From Bacillota bacterium (GTDB lineage Bacteria; Bacillota; Clostridia; Oscillospirales; Ruminococcaceae): a DNA stretch of 64,000 nucleotides. The notes below the pieces were generated by a model that saw only the letters and a program-made list of their open reading frames with translations, searched no databases and was not told the DNA's origin. How positions within the stretch are numbered: position 1 is the first letter of the stretch; each line of letters opens with the position of its first letter. The translations under genes and the position numbers were made by a program. Shown piece after piece: positions 61,901 through 64,000 of the stretch. The stretch is from assembly GCA_023433405.1 (NCBI GenBank), contig JAEZCT010000083.1, forward strand, positions 75,933-139,932, in the 5' to 3' direction.

Positions 61901-62746
61901 GGCGGAACCGGCTTCATACACAATCTTTAGAACCTCAACCAGCGCGTCTGCCGGCAGGTTTGCGTCTGCTAGTTCACAGTCGTATACCTTCTTCTCGGCG
62001 CTCAGGTTACTAGCTGTTGCGTCGTTGAGACGCAGCGGCTTGCCTTCGTCATCCACAAGACTGAGGGAAAGGGTGTGCCTTTCGGTTTCGCTGGCGTTTA
62101 CTCCATAAATCGACAGCCTGTGCATTGCCGGGTCTATGGCGACAATGGCCTGACAATGGTCGCAGCCGATATCGGCATGACCATAGAAACGAACCAGCCG
62201 TTTGCCCTCCAGCTGTTTTAGCAGCTCCGCCTTCATGAGCGTACTGCCAAACGGTAGGTCAATTTTATCCGCTATCGCGAAAATGCTCGGATCGAGCAAA
62301 AACTCCTGCACATCTGCCCTTGGGTCTTCCGGTATGGGCTGTTCCGGTACGCTGCTCTCACCCGGTGTGGGACCGTCACTTTGCCCAGGTACCCCGCTTT
62401 GTCCGGGTGACGGAATGGTTCCTTCGCTTGTACCCAAAGTGGAGGGGGCCGTATTAGATACCCCGGGGATTGTTGATTGACCGGTGGTGGGCTGCCCAAC
62501 CTCACTTTGCAATGCCCCCAGGATTACGGGCGGTTTGATTGTGAGCTGATAGATTACCGGCTCCGCTGGCTTCGCGGTATCCACCAGCGCCCGCAGTACC
62601 TCCTCGCCCTGAATCGTTACCTCATGGATTGTGGAGCTGTTGGTGGATGCATCAATGCCGATAAAGCCGGTGCTAATCAGCACCGCAACTGCCATCAGCA
62701 GGCCGGTCAGTTTTTTGAATACCCTGTTCTTTACGATGTGTTCCAT
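58955..62746 (-). CDS. Large von Willebrand A-domain adhesin
   Basis: 1263 residues from ATG 62746. It has a signal peptide (about 1-34), a Pro/Ser/Gly linker, a small module with GCDHCQ (about 193-198), a very Ser/Glu-rich stretch (about 290-440), then a VWA domain. The metal site reads DASGS from Asp516, Thr685 (GGTRQE) and Asp712 (FTDGQPTDD). Beta-rich domains follow, and a CnaB-like domain at about 1115-1240 (KITVTKKIDQNW..., VYTLEKKD) ends with GFAKYENTKE, as in pilin tip adhesins. No LPxTG, membrane helix or wall anchor is seen at the C-terminus (ends GVPTN), so attachment must use another route. It heads the SipW-TasA-sortase locus. Confidence 0.92.
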   Translation of the reverse strand: MEHIVKNRVFKKLTGLLMAVAVLISTGFIGIDASTNSSTIHEVTIQGEEVLRALVDTAKPAEPVIYQLTIKPPVILGALQSEVGQPTTGQSTIPGVSNTAPSTLGTSEGTIPSPGQSGVPGQSDGPTPGESSVPEQPIPEDPRADVQEFLLDPSIFAIADKIDLPFGSTLMKAELLKQLEGKRLVRFYGHADIGCDHCQAIVAIDPAMHRLSIYGVNASETERHTLSLSLVDDEGKPLRLNDATASNLSAEKKVYDCELADANLPADALVEVLKIVYEAGSAAASDTTSSAAGGISSDEHVQQSDTSSSAPDAAAANGQSESISETGSEPAAAPLPDAAVDMRKNTSYEPSVEQQSGTSSADDSSQQQQEDSLLLKESSEEISSEESSLPAEDSSSQAALEESSSEDVSSSDSSSQAPASSDQPQEPTQTQVQTTVLLLSQGALSIPNKLLNTPLAIESGFAALDSATLPPFDLATIKQSKTAQLKSEADRTYDILLKTWADAPDITPVEIVLVLDASGSMPWLMTQPTTTKRLSQLSTTEQGSPNPATFSYYKFFINIQNEYRPIEYLTSRPASYEGTFSQTGWYRIESQANGNKNLVGRVTDANTTVYVKGKQDKTKLEMLQESANNFVASVAAVSPDSKISVVTFANDQQIKTICNRVSLSSSSNLNSIYNGINGIQLAGGTRQELGLERALTLLRPSTIPRYAILFTDGQPTDDSTWPKIKTAGNNIKNLPATLFTTGLFGGGVTNVGDIEKELEEVASPGCYFNAGGGLSGAFEKIFSNIADGLDGARITDVVNARFELTAESASNLRANGASIEALSDGTQRIIWNNQAIPATGDADTGWTRSFTVVAKDYYVGGNQVPTNTGDSCITYPPTPDFKLNFSMPLVNVPLRYDLSGKNAYLYAGDAMAQPAQFAGAGTKPWNTFGDSIVAVTITNPAGRPLAERPTEDTPFVVKAVVTPKTAGAYTAQAFNSAQMNLHLLSPAITLTDKTVFAGEQTDLRERSASPQPVWQYRDGGTWKSEIPATWVYAGSGTAAAPVLSYSYRLHGSSQVVNGAPLVTLTEKTDLDIFAHRSGVPDSYSFPGYARYQNTSKNAAQGSGGWFTIDVITGKITVTKKIDQNWAPHGDPIFVYTLEKKDANGAYREVGSDFVRFTGGSSGAGEWSEDGCTNGTGEKSILFESLGAGTYRLTELQGLRYGLSALTASSNGLVSAPDRSVEFTINTTSATGFAKYENTKEINRWLSHTDVAKNSFKAVGVPTN

Positions 62747-63546
62747 CCTAAGACACCTCTCTTTGTTTTCTCGACACCGGTTATGTCTTTGCGGCCAACT
62801 TTTATGGCGGGAAGCGGAAGGTTTTGCGGGAGCGAGCCTGACTTAGCTTTGAAACGGTTTATTAAACAGGCAAAATCTCATGAAAAACTGTTCGGCGGCA
62901 ACGCTTTTCGCTACTAAACGGCTGTTCATTTTTTATGACGGGATTTTCAATGGCTTGCGGGGTGCTCACCCGCAATCTGGACGGCTCTGCCAGACCAGCA
63001 AAACTAATATATGCAGCACGTCCATTTTTAACACAGTTATTATGGTAATGTGTACCCATACCTAATCATTCTGCGTGCTGCATATAACACAAAATATTGC
63101 AGGCTTGTCCGATGGATCACACGGTAAACGCGCGCCTAAAATCGCTGTGGGACCAGGGTATCTGAGCGCACCTGTCTCTATCTAGTATAATATGGAAAAT
63201 AAGCTAAAAAAAACGTCATATCCACTTGCCGTTTGCAGCGATATATTGTTGTCATCCGTTAATATCTCATTACCAGATACCACATTTTGTATTACTGACA
63301 GCATGACTTTTGATATCCCGCCAAATGTCTGTCGTCGCAAAAAAACGATTGGTTCCTGCGGCATAATGACAACCAAACACGCCGCGAAAACGGTTGTTGC
63401 ATACGGCTAATGTAGGATTTTAGCGGCGTTTGGCATAGGTAATCCTTTTTTCACCGCTGCCCCAATTAACTGAATGACAGGCAGCCAGCCCGCACACACT
63501 ATATTGATTCACTTTTTTTATGGCCAAAGGCCGGAAAGGAGCGCTT
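62747..63546. other. Upstream region of the surface locus
   Basis: 800 bp without a supported gene. A 13-bp perfect inverted repeat (63008-63020 and 63074-63086) frames 53 bp on the promoter side of the adhesin operon. Short frames at 62880-63410 lack ribosome sites and cross the repeat. The long distance suggests a regulated promoter or a long leader. Confidence 0.5.
63008..63086. repeat. 13-bp inverted repeat upstream of the adhesin operon
   Basis: TATATGCAGCACG at 63008-63020 and its exact complement at 63074-63086, with an inner ACAC/GTGT pair. It could be a structured leader, a paired operator or the ends of a small remnant element. Confidence 0.5.
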
Positions 63547-63708
63547 ATGCCACTGGAAAACCTGCTGTCACAGGACGCGGAGCTCAAACAGTATTTTAAT
63601 TCCCTGCCCGACTATGTTCAGGAGACCATCCGCGAACGCGCCAACAACATCGATTCCGCCATCACCCTGCGCCGTTATGTGGAAAGCATTACGAGCGGAG
63701 ACAAGTAG
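63547..63708 (+). CDS. Small conserved-looking cytosolic protein
   Basis: 53 residues from ATG 63547, with AAAGGAG 5 nt upstream. It is all-helical and hydrophilic, with LSQDAELKQYFNSLPDYVQE and ITLRRYVESIT, a pattern I associate with short uncharacterised clostridial proteins (PxYVQE motif). No function is known. Its TAG stop is the first triplet of a 27-bp perfect hairpin. Confidence 0.7.
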   Translation: MPLENLLSQDAELKQYFNSLPDYVQETIRERANNIDSAITLRRYVESITSGDK

Positions 63709-63763
63709 CTCTCAACAGCACAAGGCCGTACCTTCTGGTACGGCCTTGTGCTGTTGAGAGCTA
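63706..63763. terminator. 27-bp perfect hairpin starting at the stop codon
   Basis: The 27 bases from 63706 pair without mismatch with 63737-63763 around the loop TTCT. There is no T-run after it on either strand. It may block reverse transcription or exonucleases rather than end transcription. Confidence 0.75.
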
Positions 63764-63938
63764 AATACAAGGGGAAAACTGTGGTTTGGTATATCCCACG
63801 CTATGAGGATTGCCTTTAGTCACAAGCCTTCAGCGATTTAAGGAGACCGTTTTCAAATATCATTAAAAATACGCCACGTGCGTTTCATAAACTTTTCAAC
63901 TGTCACCAGATAGGATATAATGACTAAGGGTGATAAGA

Positions 63939-64000
63939 ATGGAATTAATACGAGAAAGACTTTCAATGGTGCCTGATTATCGGCATCCAAGTTATATAGG
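63939..64000 (+). CDS. Partial: probable transposase N-terminus
   Basis: Only 20 codons are present before the window ends. ATG 63939 has AAGGGTG 7 nt upstream. The start MELIRERLSMVPDYRHPSYI resembles the N-terminus of ISAs1-type (H-repeat) DDE transposases, where a VPDxR box follows the first helix. With so little sequence this is tentative; it may instead be any short-start protein. Confidence 0.4.
   Translation, partial: MELIRERLSMVPDYRHPSYI

Noticed and set aside
62747..63000. c-di-GMP riboswitch before the adhesin operon
   Set aside because: GCAAAG-like words occur, but the paired stems of the GEMM-I aptamer cannot be formed in order.
63192..63410. 72-codon frame upstream of the adhesin operon
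   Set aside because: No ribosome site and no conserved features; mirrored by an equally long frame on the other strand.

Overview
This window looks like chromosomal DNA of an anaerobic, mid-GC Clostridia (Oscillospiraceae-like Bacillota). The sequence-level reasons are purine-rich AGGAGG-type ribosome binding sites with many GTG/TTG starts, an aspS-gatCAB indirect aminoacylation cluster, an AdhE alcohol/aldehyde dehydrogenase under Rex-type operators, a rubredoxin, a sporulation-lineage DUF421/DUF4363 pair, Lpl-type sugar ABC transport, and a SipW/TasA-like surface-fibre locus with a sortase. No prophage, CRISPR array, rRNA or replication origin was seen. The assignment is inference from gene content, not from a database search.

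Layout. 1-7383 (minus) is the 5' part of a giant secreted protein: HExxH metalloprotease head, cadherin-like and leucine-rich modules, then a long train of BIG2 Ig-like domains running off the left edge. A membrane-anchored secreted protein is divergent from it (7813-9084). 9357-13276 holds mgsA, an isochorismatase-like hydrolase, a small radical SAM protein with an ECF S-component, a GNAT acetyltransferase and tRNA-Pro(CGG). 13821-19024 is aspS-gatC-gatA-gatB. 19457-23217 is a GH31 glycosidase plus an unrecognised carbohydrate-enzyme-like protein. 23812-31972 (minus) carries a flavodoxin, DUF4363/DUF421, a C39-like lipoprotein, a small hydrophobic protein, and a solute-binding protein, Sel1-repeat protein and ComFB row. 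32517-35123 is adhE. 35403-36986 has a small membrane protein, a Fur-family and a DtxR-family regulator. 37366-41278 is an lplB-lplC-lplA-like sugar importer. 41375-45339 has an amidase-domain lipoprotein, a chemoreceptor and a rubredoxin. 45476-51820 (minus) is pyrE-radC-uvrB-uvrA. Then come an RluA-type pseudouridine synthase, a GntR(YtrA)-ABC module and, at 55404-62746 (minus), the surface locus: VWA adhesin, SipW-like peptidase, two TasA-like proteins, an MPNTG-anchored protein and a sortase. A small conserved-looking protein and the first codons of a probable transposase end the window.

Two things stand out. First, at least nine copies of a roughly 100 bp inverted-repeat element (MITE-like; ends ATACTAAT...ATTAGTAT) are scattered between genes; in two cases the element supplies the last codons and stop of the upstream gene, and in one it sits between two ABC permease genes. 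A second element with the same ends but a different core is also present. Second, the 55.4-62.7 kb locus combines SipW-dependent fibre proteins, a von Willebrand adhesin and a sortase with its substrate, and is the best candidate for an incompletely described surface-assembly system. Several regulatory sites are unusually clear: a Rex box exactly in the adhE promoter spacer with a second box upstream, and a perfect 25 bp palindrome over the promoter of the GntR-ABC operon.
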